The translations under genes were made by a program, and so were the position numbers. From an uncultured Porphyromonadaceae bacterium (lineage in GTDB: Bacteria > Bacteroidota > Bacteroidia > Bacteroidales > Muribaculaceae): 42,381 bases of DNA. The stretch is from contig UQGP01000020.1 of assembly GCA_900540625.1 (NCBI GenBank), positions 1 to 42,381 of the forward strand, in the 5' to 3' direction. Below, piece after piece: positions 8,408-16,192 of this stretch. The notes under the pieces were generated by a model, which ran no database searches, was not told the origin of the DNA, and saw only the letters and a list, made by a program, of their open reading frames with translations. Numbering within the stretch: the stretch's first letter is position 1; every line of letters starts with the position of its first letter.

Positions 8408-11248
8408 TCACATTGGGGGACGTCCTCCGGGGTGTCCGCCGCCGCGAGGGCCGCCCGGAGGCGGGCCGCCCGGGCCGCGACGTCTGTCATCGGCGTTGCG
8501 GTCTTTGGGTTGGTTGCCTTTGCCGAAGGTGTTGAATTTGTAGCTGAAGGTAATCATGAAGTATCGCGTGAGCGAGTTGTAGCGGCTGTCGTCGATGTAG
8601 TTGGCTGTGACGGTGCGGCTGACGTTGTTTTTCTGGCGCAGCAGGTCGTAGGCCTTGAGGGTGATGGTGGCGTTGCGACCGCGCAGGAATTGGTAGGCTA
8701 TGGAGGCGTTCCACATCCATTCGTTGCGGTCGTATCCGGCCGAGTATCCGCTGGTGGCGTCGTAGTTGAGGTCGGTGGAGAGCACCAGTCCGAAGGGTGT
8801 GTAGTATGAGCCGTAGAAGCTGAAGCCGTAAGCGTGTACGTCGCGGTTGCTGCCTGATTGGACGCTGTTGCGCGAGGTCTGGAAGTTGTAGCGCGGGCGT
8901 ACTTCGAGTTCGATATTGTCGGGGCGCCATGCCAGCGAGGGCGATACCATCACGTCAAAGGCCATGGAGGTGTTGCGCAGGCCGTTGTTGAATCCGACGT
9001 TGTGGTTCAGGCGCGTGCCTATATGGGTGTTGAAGACGAAGGCGCGGTTGCGCAGCGGTTGCGAGAACATACCCATGGCCATTGCCGACCATACGCCGTT
9101 GACGTTGGCGTAGGTGGTGGTTTGTCCGCCGGTGGTGGCGTCGTAAGTGGTCTTGGAAACTATGGAGTTTTGCGTGATGTTCGTAAAAGCCATGGCCATG
9201 ATGGAGCGCTGTGCCTCGGAGTTGAAGTTTTGGTAGCGCATGCGTATGCTGTGCGTGAATGTGGGGTCCAGCGAGGGGTTGCCGACGACAATGCGCAGGG
9301 GGTCGGACTTGTCGGCCACGGGTTGGAGTTGGGACATCGAGGGTTGGGATGAGCGTCCGCGATAGTCGAGGTTGAAGGTGCGCTGCTTGGACAGTTTCCA
9401 GCGGTAGCGCAGGTAGGGGGCGATGTTGAGGGTGTGTCGCGTGGGTATGTCGCGAGCGTTGTCTATGAGGTCGTGCGAACTGGACATTTGGGGTGCCATT
9501 GACAGGCCGGCATCAATGGTCCAGACCTTGGAGACGTGCTTGAAGCCGGCGCGTATGTCTTGGCTCATATAGTTGTTGCGGAAGCTGTTGCTCAGGTCGC
9601 TGTTCCATACCAAATCGTCGCCGATGACGGGTTCTTGGTCGTATCCGCCGGGCCACGATACCGGGCGGTCGTAGGTGAGGCGGTCGGCGTTGTTCCAGCG
9701 GTATCGCAGGCGGTAAGCGAAGGTCAGGAAGTTGCCGTTTTTGACATTGCCCAGTGGCTCGGTCCAGCTTAGGCGTGCCGATAAGGTTTTGCTCCATGTG
9801 TGGTTGGATGCATATTGGTCGTACACATCGGTTTTGTCGTCAAGCAGGAAAAAGCGGTTCCAGGAGTATGAGTCTTCGTGTTCGCGTACGTTGGAGGTAT
9901 TGGCATCGAGGTGTATGCTGAACGAGCGTCCCGGGCGCGAGGCAAATTTGTGGTTGTATATCATTGAGAGGCCGAATTCCCAGCTGTTGCCATCGCTGGT
10001 GGCGTTGTTGCGGCTTTGGGTGACGCGTGTGAGGTCGGCATTGCCGGCGCGTGTCAGCGATGAATCGACGCTAAGGCCGTCGCTGGAATTGTACATCATG
10101 CGGGGACGTACTTCCAAGGTGTTGAGGCTGTCGGGGTTCCATTGTATGCGGAAATCGGCGCGGAAGTTGTGTCCTCGGTCGTGCGCGTACTTGCCCGAAT
10201 TGACGTACGATGTGGAGTCTTCGAAGAGATACTGGCGGTCGGTGGTGCTGTATGTGCGGGCGTCGGTGTTGCTGTACATTACGTTGCCGCCTACGCGGAA
10301 TATTTCCTTGTTGCCTACGTTGAAGTTGAGGCCCAGGGCGCGAGATGTGGTGATGCCGTTGTCGCCTCCGAAGTGGCGGAAGCGGCCGCTGGCGCCGTCC
10401 GTAAATCCGGGTTCATTGATGTTGTTGATGCCGCCTAAGAGCGTGATTTGGTTGTCGTTCCAAAAGCGGTTGACGTTGAACGAGCCCATGTATCGGCTGT
10501 CGGTGCCGACACCGGCTTCGGCATTGCCGAACCATCCGTTCTTCATACCTTTCTTGACGGTGAGGTTGATGACGGTTTCTTCTTCGCCGTCATCGACGCC
10601 GGTTATACGAGCCAGATCGCTTTTTCGGTCTACGACCTGAAGTTTGTCCACCATGCTCACGGGGAGGTTCTTGGATGCCACCTTGGGGTCATCGCTGAAG
10701 AATTCCTTGCCGTCTACGAGTATCTTGGTGACTTCCTTGCCGTTGGAGGTGATTTTACCGTCGGAGGAGACCTCGACGCCGGGCAGGCGCTTGAGCAAGT
10801 CTTCGACTACGGCGTTGGGCTGCACCTTGTAGGTGTCGGCGTTGAATTCGATGGTGTCTTCCATCACCTTGACCGGGGTGCGTATACCGGTGACGGTGAC
10901 GGCGTCCAGTGTGTAAGCTTCGTCGGAGAGGCGCAGGGTGTCCACGCGCAGTGTTCGTCCGGCCATGGTGACATTGACTGTCTGTCGGTTGTGGCCTACG
11001 TACGAGGCCTCGAGTACATAGCGCCCGTCGGCGATGTCGCGCAGCACATAGCGTCCGTTGCCGTCGGCGGCAGCGGCCTTGACCACTGTCGAGTCTTTGC
11101 TACGCAGCAGTCGCAGCGAGGCGCCCACCAGCGCATCGCCGTCGGTGTCGGTCACGACTCCCGAGATGTTGTAGGCCAAGGCATATAATATGCCGGCCAG
11201 TAGGAATATGGACGTCATTACAGGACGTCCTGAGCGGCGTGTTTTCAT
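8408..11248 (-). CDS. TonB-dependent-receptor-like outer-membrane beta-barrel protein
   Basis: This 946-residue protein starts with a signal-like segment (MTSIFLLAGILYALA). A carboxypeptidase-regulatory-like domain follows (residues about 27-110; GVVTDTDGDALVGASL, DIADGRYVLEASYVG), then a plug-like region (DLLKRLPGVEVSSDGKI, TKILVDGKEFFSDDPK), then a long barrel with many alternating aromatic strands. The tail is low-complexity Gly/Pro/Arg (RRRGPGGPPPGGPRGGG), ending in PPM rather than the usual aromatic residue. It belongs to the Bacteroidetes outer-membrane beta-barrel group seen without a SusD partner; none is encoded next to it. The substrate cannot be told. ATG at 11248 or, less likely, Met11 starts it. 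The Gly/Pro-rich tail is at the extreme end and may be surface-exposed or disordered. Confidence 0.88.
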   Translation of the reverse strand: MKTRRSGRPVMTSIFLLAGILYALAYNISGVVTDTDGDALVGASLRLLRSKDSTVVKAAAADGNGRYVLRDIADGRYVLEASYVGHNRQTVNVTMAGRTLRVDTLRLSDEAYTLDAVTVTGIRTPVKVMEDTIEFNADTYKVQPNAVVEDLLKRLPGVEVSSDGKITSNGKEVTKILVDGKEFFSDDPKVASKNLPVSMVDKLQVVDRKSDLARITGVDDGEEETVINLTVKKGMKNGWFGNAEAGVGTDSRYMGSFNVNRFWNDNQITLLGGINNINEPGFTDGASGRFRHFGGDNGITTSRALGLNFNVGNKEIFRVGGNVMYSNTDARTYSTTDRQYLFEDSTSYVNSGKYAHDRGHNFRADFRIQWNPDSLNTLEVRPRMMYNSSDGLSVDSSLTRAGNADLTRVTQSRNNATSDGNSWEFGLSMIYNHKFASRPGRSFSIHLDANTSNVREHEDSYSWNRFFLLDDKTDVYDQYASNHTWSKTLSARLSWTEPLGNVKNGNFLTFAYRLRYRWNNADRLTYDRPVSWPGGYDQEPVIGDDLVWNSDLSNSFRNNYMSQDIRAGFKHVSKVWTIDAGLSMAPQMSSSHDLIDNARDIPTRHTLNIAPYLRYRWKLSKQRTFNLDYRGRSSQPSMSQLQPVADKSDPLRIVVGNPSLDPTFTHSIRMRYQNFNSEAQRSIMAMAFTNITQNSIVSKTTYDATTGGQTTTYANVNGVWSAMAMGMFSQPLRNRAFVFNTHIGTRLNHNVGFNNGLRNTSMAFDVMVSPSLAWRPDNIELEVRPRYNFQTSRNSVQSGSNRDVHAYGFSFYGSYYTPFGLVLSTDLNYDATSGYSAGYDRNEWMWNASIAYQFLRGRNATITLKAYDLLRQKNNVSRTVTANYIDDSRYNSLTRYFMITFSYKFNTFGKGNQPKDRNADDRRRGPGGPPPGGPRGGGHPGGRPPM

Positions 11249-11350
11249 TCTTTGCTTTTTGTCTTTTTCTGACCAATAGACCGCTGTTGCGACCTAATGT
11301 TTAGTCGTAGGCTTGCTCTTTTAGCAGTTTTTAGGATTATAAAATTTATT

Positions 11351-11381
11351 TTTGCTGAAAGCGGTCGAATGCTTACCTTTG
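11351..11381 (+). promoter_or_regulatory. Promoter placed directly at the start codon of the EFR1-type gene
   Basis: TTTG at 11351-11354 and TACCTTTG at 11374-11381 are 19 bp apart. The ATG begins at 11386, only 4 nt after the box, so transcription should start on or next to the start codon and give a leaderless or nearly leaderless mRNA. Confidence 0.65.
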
Positions 11382-11385
11382 CGAT

Positions 11386-12156
11386 ATGATAGTCTTCTGT
11401 TTTTCAGCAACGGGCAATTCTCTTTCTGTGGCGCGGCATATCGCTCGAACTCAGGCTGATAGCTGCATCATAGGCATAAGAGAGGCGCTCGAGACGCCGT
11501 CTGCCGTATGGGAGGATGATGCCATAGGTGTTGTCACGCCTACGCACACGGGGCGTATGCCGGCGCCGGTCGAGCGATTTTTTGAGACTGCGGATATTCG
11601 CACTGACTATCTCTTTGTGGTATATACCTGTGGGGTGACACCGGGCCTCGGGGTGAACATTGCCTGCCGTCAAGCACGCCGTCGCGGCCTGCAGGTTGCA
11701 TATGCCAATAGTATCAAGATGGTGGACAACAACTTTATGCTCTACGATGTACGCCGACAAATCGAGACAGCCGATGCCAAGGATATACCCGGCCACACGG
11801 CTGCCATCGCTGCCGATATTGCCGCTCGACGTCATTATATTGCGCTGCCATCGGTCGCAGATCGTCTTATGGGAATATGTATGAAAGCGATGCCATCCTT
11901 CAAGGGCTTTTATCGTCAGTATCGGTGCGACACGGGGCGCTGCAACGGTTGTGGCATCTGCGCCCGTATATGTCCGGTGGGCGCCATCACTTGCGACGGG
12001 GACGGACATCCGGAATGGAATCGCGGATGCATACGCTGCACCGCGTGCTATCATAATTGTCCTCAAAGCGCTATCACACACGCACATATCAAGGGCGGAT
12101 ATTGTCAGTTCCGCAACCCGGATGTGACCTTGCGCGACCTTATTGATAAGGATTGA
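11386..12156 (+). CDS. EFR1-type protein: flavodoxin-like domain fused to a 2[4Fe-4S] ferredoxin
   Basis: A cytoplasmic protein of 256 residues. Residues 1 to about 165 form a flavodoxin-like fold with an N-terminal FMN phosphate loop (FCFSATGNSLSVARHIA) and the TPTHTGRMP and VVYTCG segments. Residues about 185-235 carry two 4Fe-4S motifs, CNGCGICARICP and CIRCTACYHNCP. This matches the EFR1 family of flavodoxin/ferredoxin fusions common in anaerobes, which shuttle electrons between unknown partners. PFOR nearby would make reduced ferredoxin, but no operon links them. The start is certain because the FMN loop begins within ten residues of it. The gene converges on cdd with 114 bp between stops and no clear terminator. 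Confidence 0.88.
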   Translation: MIVFCFSATGNSLSVARHIARTQADSCIIGIREALETPSAVWEDDAIGVVTPTHTGRMPAPVERFFETADIRTDYLFVVYTCGVTPGLGVNIACRQARRRGLQVAYANSIKMVDNNFMLYDVRRQIETADAKDIPGHTAAIAADIAARRHYIALPSVADRLMGICMKAMPSFKGFYRQYRCDTGRCNGCGICARICPVGAITCDGDGHPEWNRGCIRCTACYHNCPQSAITHAHIKGGYCQFRNPDVTLRDLIDKD

Positions 12157-12270
12157 CGTCCCCGTTCCACCTAAAAAAAACGAAACTGCCGCCGGGCATT
12201 GCTGCAGGCCGTTATGCAACCTTCGGCCGATGTCCGGTGTTTTATATGATTGACTCGTCGGCCGCGTGCC

Positions 12271-12747
12271 TTAAAATTCCGAGAACGCCAGCGGCAGCAG
12301 CGAGGCCACCGACGGCAGGCGGTATACGCAGTTGCGTCCGGCCAGCCATACCGGTACGGGATGTTTGGCCAAGACCTCATATTCTAATAAAGCCTGACGG
12401 CAGACGCCGCAGGGCGACACCGGGTCGGCGACAAAATCACCGTCTTCGGCACGCGCCGCAATTGCTATTGCCTCGAAGCGTGCTTCCGGGTAATTGGCGT
12501 GTGCATAGAAGCAGGCCGAGCGCTCGGCACATGTGCCGGCGCTGAAGGCGGCATTTTCCTGATTGGCACCCGTGATGGTCTCGCCGTTGTCCAGCAGGAT
12601 GGCGGCGCCGACACAGAAGTGGCTGTAAGGTGCATACGAATGATAGGTAGATTGGCGAGCCTTTTCCACAAGGGCGCGGATGGCATCGTCAGGCAATTCA
12701 TCGTAGCCGTAGCAGACTACGGGGACAGTGATACTGATGTCTTTCAT
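12271..12747 (-). CDS. cdd: Cytidine deaminase
   Basis: A 158-residue zinc enzyme that deaminates cytidine and deoxycytidine to uridine forms in pyrimidine salvage. The catalytic segment TCAERSACFYA carries the zinc cysteine and the proton-shuttling glutamate, and PCGVCRQAL supplies the other two zinc cysteines, the pattern of the small tetrameric class. SYAPYSHFCVGAA is the substrate-binding N-terminal motif. I took the ATG at 12747 (MKDISITVPV); the open frame continues upstream, but that part is arginine-rich and unlike the family. Confidence 0.95.
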   Translation of the reverse strand: MKDISITVPVVCYGYDELPDDAIRALVEKARQSTYHSYAPYSHFCVGAAILLDNGETITGANQENAAFSAGTCAERSACFYAHANYPEARFEAIAIAARAEDGDFVADPVSPCGVCRQALLEYEVLAKHPVPVWLAGRNCVYRLPSVASLLPLAFSEF

Positions 12748-12921
12748 TGTGTCTGTCGAGAAGAGACGGTGGTTGTGATAGGTTTTTGGCCCCGGCCGAG
12801 ACAATGATTGCGGCGTACGGGATGCGGCCTTGCCGAGGCCGTCTGCACGCCGCCACGCCTTGCCGAGGCGAAACGGGCTGCAAATGTACACATTTTTCGT
12901 TAAAGCCCGGCATTTGTACGC

Positions 12922-13155
12922 CTAAAAATTGTACACTTTCATCGGCGTGCGCGGATCAATAAATGTTTCGTTATTTAATGCCGACAATCTCTCTTTTGCT
13001 TGCTCATAATTGGATTTATTACTATAAGAAGATATGTGTTTTAACTTTTCTGAAAGTTCCTTGGACTTGTTTTTTAAGCGTATTCGTATTGTGACTATTG
13101 CAATAACAGAAATAGCAACAAGAGAAACCACAACTATAAGTAAAACCAACTGCAT
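12922..13155 (-). CDS. Small single-span membrane protein
   Basis: A 77-residue protein with one N-terminal membrane segment (LVLLIVVVSLVAISVIAIVTI), a positive stop (RIRLKNKSK) and a helical, possibly coiled-coil, cytoplasmic tail. No family is recognised. It lies 15 bp after the repeat protein gene at 13171-13830 on the same strand and shares its AT-rich composition, so the two are probably co-transcribed as part of an accessory cluster. Confidence 0.6.
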   Translation of the reverse strand: MQLVLLIVVVSLVAISVIAIVTIRIRLKNKSKELSEKLKHISSYSNKSNYEQAKERLSALNNETFIDPRTPMKVYNF

Positions 13156-13170
13156 ATCAGAGGATGATAA

Positions 13171-13830
13171 CTATTTAAATTTTTCAATCCACCTATAATC
13201 ATCCCCCTTGGTACTCCATTGGAATTTCCATATGTCACCTGTTCTATCATTTATGAGATAGTATTGATACATGCTTGTCAATGGTTGAATAGAGAATATA
13301 CAATTTTCGTTATCAGATACTAATTCGTACTTGTTTATAGGTATGCAAAATAGATTATCTAAATCTTGTGTACTATATTGGACTTGCCATAGTCGTCCAT
13401 TATACGAATCTAACAGTATGAAAGTCCACATGTTTTGGGTGGCAAACATCTGAAACCTATTAGTCCAATTTGAAGTTGTTTCTGGATATGCAAGAGAGAA
13501 GATATTGATTGGGGCAGCAAACATATAATCTTCACCTTTTACACTAAATTGAACTTGCCAATTTTTACCTGTATATGTATCAAGCATTATGAAAGTCCAC
13601 ATATTTTGTGTTTCATAAAGACGAAACCTACTTTCCTTATCCCCTGATATTTCTCTTGCACTGCAAACAATCCAAGACTGACCATCATCCTGAATTTGCT
13701 GTACTTCACCTGTCATCGTATTTAAACGAAGCTGATTATGATAGTTTCGCGTATTATACATTTTATAAACTTGAGCATATGATGCCAACGTAATAACCAT
13801 CAATGCAAACAATGCTATAAACTTCTTCAT
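13171..13830 (-). CDS. Secreted protein with four WTF-type repeats
   Basis: This 219-residue protein has a clean signal peptide (MKKFIALFALMVITLASYAQ) and then about four repeats of 40-50 residues. The two central ones are near copies: ETQNMWTFIMLDTYTGKNWQ and ATQNMWTFILLDSYNGRLWQ, each followed by VQ(F/Y)S and ending in a PIN motif. The first and last repeats are more diverged. The regular 'aromatic strand, D-x-Y-x-G turn, WQVQ strand' pattern suggests an all-beta repeat fold such as a small propeller. No known family is recognised. It sits between a downstream small membrane protein and an upstream lipoprotein gene, all AT-rich and on the same strand. Confidence 0.72.
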   Translation of the reverse strand: MKKFIALFALMVITLASYAQVYKMYNTRNYHNQLRLNTMTGEVQQIQDDGQSWIVCSAREISGDKESRFRLYETQNMWTFIMLDTYTGKNWQVQFSVKGEDYMFAAPINIFSLAYPETTSNWTNRFQMFATQNMWTFILLDSYNGRLWQVQYSTQDLDNLFCIPINKYELVSDNENCIFSIQPLTSMYQYYLINDRTGDIWKFQWSTKGDDYRWIEKFK

Positions 13831-13861
13831 AATCTATTGTATTATTGGTTATTAATTGATT

Positions 13862-14359
13862 TTATTTTTCAGGGAATAAACTTGACAATGCTCGTCTGAT
13901 AGCTTGGCGAATATCATCAGCTTCTGTTTCTCCTTGTCCCTCTGCTGTGCAAGAACATATTATTTCATTGGTTTTTGCAGAACTGAATTGTATGGTTACT
14001 TCTATTGTATAGCCTAAACCTCTGTTACGCCTACCACTCTCGCCATAATTGACGATTAAGGTTTCATTCGCTAATTCGGATTTGAGTTCAGGCAATATAA
14101 TATACCCCTGTTTTATCAATATACCTGCTATCACATCACTCGGATTAACACTTTTGGTTGTTGAAGAGCCATAGATACCATATTGACCTCCATATGTACC
14201 TCCTGTGCTTGATGTCAATTCCTTTGTCGGAGAAATGTATGCGTATTTATACATCTCAATAGGAGCATTCCTTACTATTACAGGTGTTCGAAGTGGTGCA
14301 CACCCATTTGCTAATAGAATGGTGCAAATAACTAATAGCCAATTTTTAATTGCGTCCAT
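13862..14359 (-). CDS. Lipoprotein of unknown function
   Basis: A protein of 165 residues with a lipoprotein signal (MDAIKNWLLVICTILLANGC). The cysteine is followed by A-P, so sorting to the outer membrane is plausible. The mature part has a Gly/Tyr/Ser-rich stretch (GGTYGGQYGIYGSS) and an alpha/beta domain (TIEVTIQFSSAKTNEIICSC). The family is not recognised. I chose the ATG at 14359; a GTG three codons earlier is possible. It lies 31 bp upstream of the repeat-protein gene and likely heads the three-gene cluster. The long inverted repeat at 14433-14552 is just upstream. Confidence 0.7.
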   Translation of the reverse strand: MDAIKNWLLVICTILLANGCAPLRTPVIVRNAPIEMYKYAYISPTKELTSSTGGTYGGQYGIYGSSTTKSVNPSDVIAGILIKQGYIILPELKSELANETLIVNYGESGRRNRGLGYTIEVTIQFSSAKTNEIICSCTAEGQGETEADDIRQAIRRALSSLFPEK

Positions 14360-14432
14360 ACACAACACATTTATCCTCCAGCTTCCACAAAGGATGGGTT
14401 AAATCACGAAGCGTGGAACTGTATGCCACACT

Positions 14433-14552
14433 CTTACTTGAAGGTCGTAGGAAACCTTGGATACGGATGTAACAATAGCAGCCCACGCTATAGCGTGAGA
14501 ACCACTATGCTATCCTTGTATCCAATTTGAAAATTTCCTACGTTTTCAAGTG
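14433..14552. repeat. Long imperfect inverted repeat (about 120 bp)
   Basis: Nested complementary blocks surround a perfect palindrome CACGCTATAGCGTG at 14484-14497. From outside inward: ACTTGAA (14436) with TTCAAGT (14545); CGTAGGAAA (14446) with TTTCCTACG (14534); TTGGATAC (14457) with GTATCCAA (14518). It lies between the lipoprotein gene and an IS30-type end and contains no gene. It could be a miniature transposable element, a remnant of a mobile-element end, or a structured leader. Confidence 0.75.
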
Positions 14553-14660
14553 CAAGATAAGCATAACGCTTTTTTTTCTTATGTCTTGGAAAGAGTTGCC
14601 TCAATCACGGTACAAAAGTACAAAAAAATCCGTGATGTAACTTCAACTATCACGGATTTG

Positions 14661-14681
14661 TGTAGAGTCAAGTGGCAAGTG
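14661..14681 (+). repeat. Solo IS30-type terminal inverted repeat
   Basis: These 21 bases are identical to the terminal repeats at 35-55 (inverted) and 17344-17364 (same orientation), but no transposase sequence follows. The sequence passes straight into the coding region of a truncated conjugative-transposon gene. A short inverted repeat (AAATCCGTGAT / ATCACGGATTT) lies just left, at about 14629-14657. Confidence 0.85.
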
Positions 14682-14968
14682 TCCGCGACAGGCCCGAAAT
14701 CCCGCTGAAGGACATCCTTTTCTTCTGGAACAAGATAGAACGCAGGGCCAATACCGAGGTGTTCGACATCTACCGGATGATGATGCAACGGCTGAAGCTG
14801 ACGGTGTTGGAAACCACTGTTCCCGATACGTGCCGCTACGATAAGGAGTTGTCCGTCAGCAGCAAGAGCTATTTCCGCTGTACGTTGCTGCCGCCTCCGG
14901 CCAAGTTGCTGAAAGGGAGCGGATTCGTGGAGTTGGCAAACGAACTGAAAGAGAAACTTAAACTGTAA
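14681..14968 (+). pseudogene. traA: TraA (ParA-like ATPase) of a conjugative transposon, C-terminal fragment
   Basis: About 95 C-terminal residues of a ParA-family ATPase from CTnDOT-type elements (VRDRPEIPLKDILFFWNKIE to LANELKEKLKL). The Walker A and B motifs are gone: the reading frame begins inside the IS30-type repeat at 14661-14681, with no native start. Identification rests on the sequence and on the two genes that follow in the usual traA-traB-traD order. The fragment cannot hydrolyse ATP and is presumably inert. Confidence 0.75.
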
Positions 14969-14973
14969 CGTAT

Positions 14974-15399
14974 ATGGCAAAGAAAATAGTCGAGGTGGAT
15001 GAAGACCTCCTCAAAGGAATGATGACGAGCGATATCCCCCTGTATGGAAGGGATACGGAACCTGCATTGAAAAAAGCGGCGACAGCCGAACCGGAAAATA
15101 TCTCTGACGCTCCGGCGGGAAGAGAGGTCTCGGAGCAACCGAAGTCAGTCAGGAACCGACGAAAAAAGGAAAGCGGTTCGGATTACCGGGAACTCTTTCT
15201 GGTCAATACGCCGAGTCCGAACCGTTCGCAGACCTATATCAACCGGGATATATACGAACGTATCAAACGCTTCCTGCCGCTTATCGCGCCGGAGGTCAGC
15301 ATCGCCAGTTACATCAGCAATATCCTGGGTGACCATATAGAGTGGCATTGGGAAGAGATCAATGAAATGTACAGTCGGGAACTTTCTAAACCGTTGTAG
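14974..15399 (+). CDS. traB: DUF3408 conjugative-transposon protein (TraB-like)
   Basis: A 141-residue soluble protein. The N-terminal half is charged and probably disordered (AEPENISDAPAGREVSEQP, NRRKKESGSD). The C-terminal half has the conserved DUF3408 region (TYINRDIYERIKRFLPLIA, SYISNILGDHIEWHWEEIN), which resembles a ribbon-helix-helix or relaxosome-accessory protein. It starts 5 bp after the traA fragment and ends 2 bp before traD, as in CTnDOT-like transfer operons. The frame is intact, but with traA cut and traE onward missing it is a relic. Confidence 0.82.
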   Translation: MAKKIVEVDEDLLKGMMTSDIPLYGRDTEPALKKAATAEPENISDAPAGREVSEQPKSVRNRRKKESGSDYRELFLVNTPSPNRSQTYINRDIYERIKRFLPLIAPEVSIASYISNILGDHIEWHWEEINEMYSRELSKPL

Positions 15400-15401
15400 T
15401 C

Positions 15402-16091
15402 ATGGAAACCTATTTTTATTTCAGTGTCAAGATGGTATGCTGCGGTTATCTTTTTTATCGCCTGTGGATTTTTCTGTTCAGGCAACGGATATACGGCTTG
15501 TGGGAGGATATGGTAAAAAACCTACCCAAAAAGAAAGAGAAACCGGCTGAGCCGGTCACCGCTCCGAAGGATGATGACAACGAGGTCATCGGCAGGACGA
15601 ATATCGTCTATCTGGAAGACCCGGAAATCGCCTGCAAGGTTCCTGCCCGTAGCGAGCCGCTTCCCCCGGCGGAGAAGATGGAAGAAGAGGAGGATATTTC
15701 CGCGGATGATGTGGAATCCACTTTTACCGGTAATGCTCCTGGCGGATTGTCCGAAGAAGAGAAAGCGGAACTGATGTCGGATTACGTGTCGGAAGTGGAC
15801 GAGGACTTTTCCACGGGTATGACCTACGAGGACATGATGAATGCCGTCGGTGTGGTGACGGGGGAAAACCGCGATACGAACGATGATAAGGTTATCCGTA
15901 CCGTCAAGACGATATACGACATCCGGCAGACCGAGATATTCGATTTCTTCACCACCGAAGTGAGCAACATCGAACTGGTGGAGAGTCTTTTCAAGGAGTG
16001 TCTGGACGAATACGGTGAGCCTTTGCCGCAACTGAAAAAGGCGGCACCGCCAGAATCGGAGGAAGAGTTCGATTGGGATAAATATGTATAG
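15402..16091 (+). CDS. traD: DUF4122 conjugative-transposon protein (TraD-like)
   Basis: A 229-residue protein with an N-terminal hydrophobic segment (FYFSVKMVCCGYLFYRLWIF), a Pro/Lys/Glu-rich linker (PKKKEKPAEPVTAPKDDD) and an acidic body with conserved blocks (IGRTNIVYLEDPEI, SEVDEDFSTGMTYEDMMNAV). This is the layout of TraD in Bacteroides conjugative transposons. A terminator follows at 16138 instead of traE/traF/traG, so the transfer region ends here. Confidence 0.8.
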   Translation: METYFYFSVKMVCCGYLFYRLWIFLFRQRIYGLWEDMVKNLPKKKEKPAEPVTAPKDDDNEVIGRTNIVYLEDPEIACKVPARSEPLPPAEKMEEEEDISADDVESTFTGNAPGGLSEEEKAELMSDYVSEVDEDFSTGMTYEDMMNAVGVVTGENRDTNDDKVIRTVKTIYDIRQTEIFDFFTTEVSNIELVESLFKECLDEYGEPLPQLKKAAPPESEEEFDWDKYV

Positions 16092-16137
16092 AATTTATCA
16101 GAGAGATACGGCACATAAAATAAATTGGAGCGAAGTG

Positions 16138-16182
16138 TGAAAGTTGGTCGGCTTTTACACTTCGCTCTTTTATTAAAAGGTT
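16138..16182 (+). terminator. Intrinsic terminator after traD
   Basis: A 16-bp stem with one G-T pair (GAGCGAAGTGTGAAAG with CTTTTACACTTCGCTC), followed by TTTTA. It lies between traD and the convergent gene at 16193-17242. Confidence 0.8.
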
Positions 16183-16192
16183 CTTATGCTTG

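Noticed and set aside
8185..8543. Short frames on both strands around the hairpin between nifJ and the receptor gene
   Set aside because: They span the terminator and the Gly/Pro-coding tail of the receptor and have no protein-like character.
9732..11188. Long plus-strand frames opposite the TonB-type receptor
   Set aside because: No domain, promoter or sensible composition; shadows of the receptor gene.
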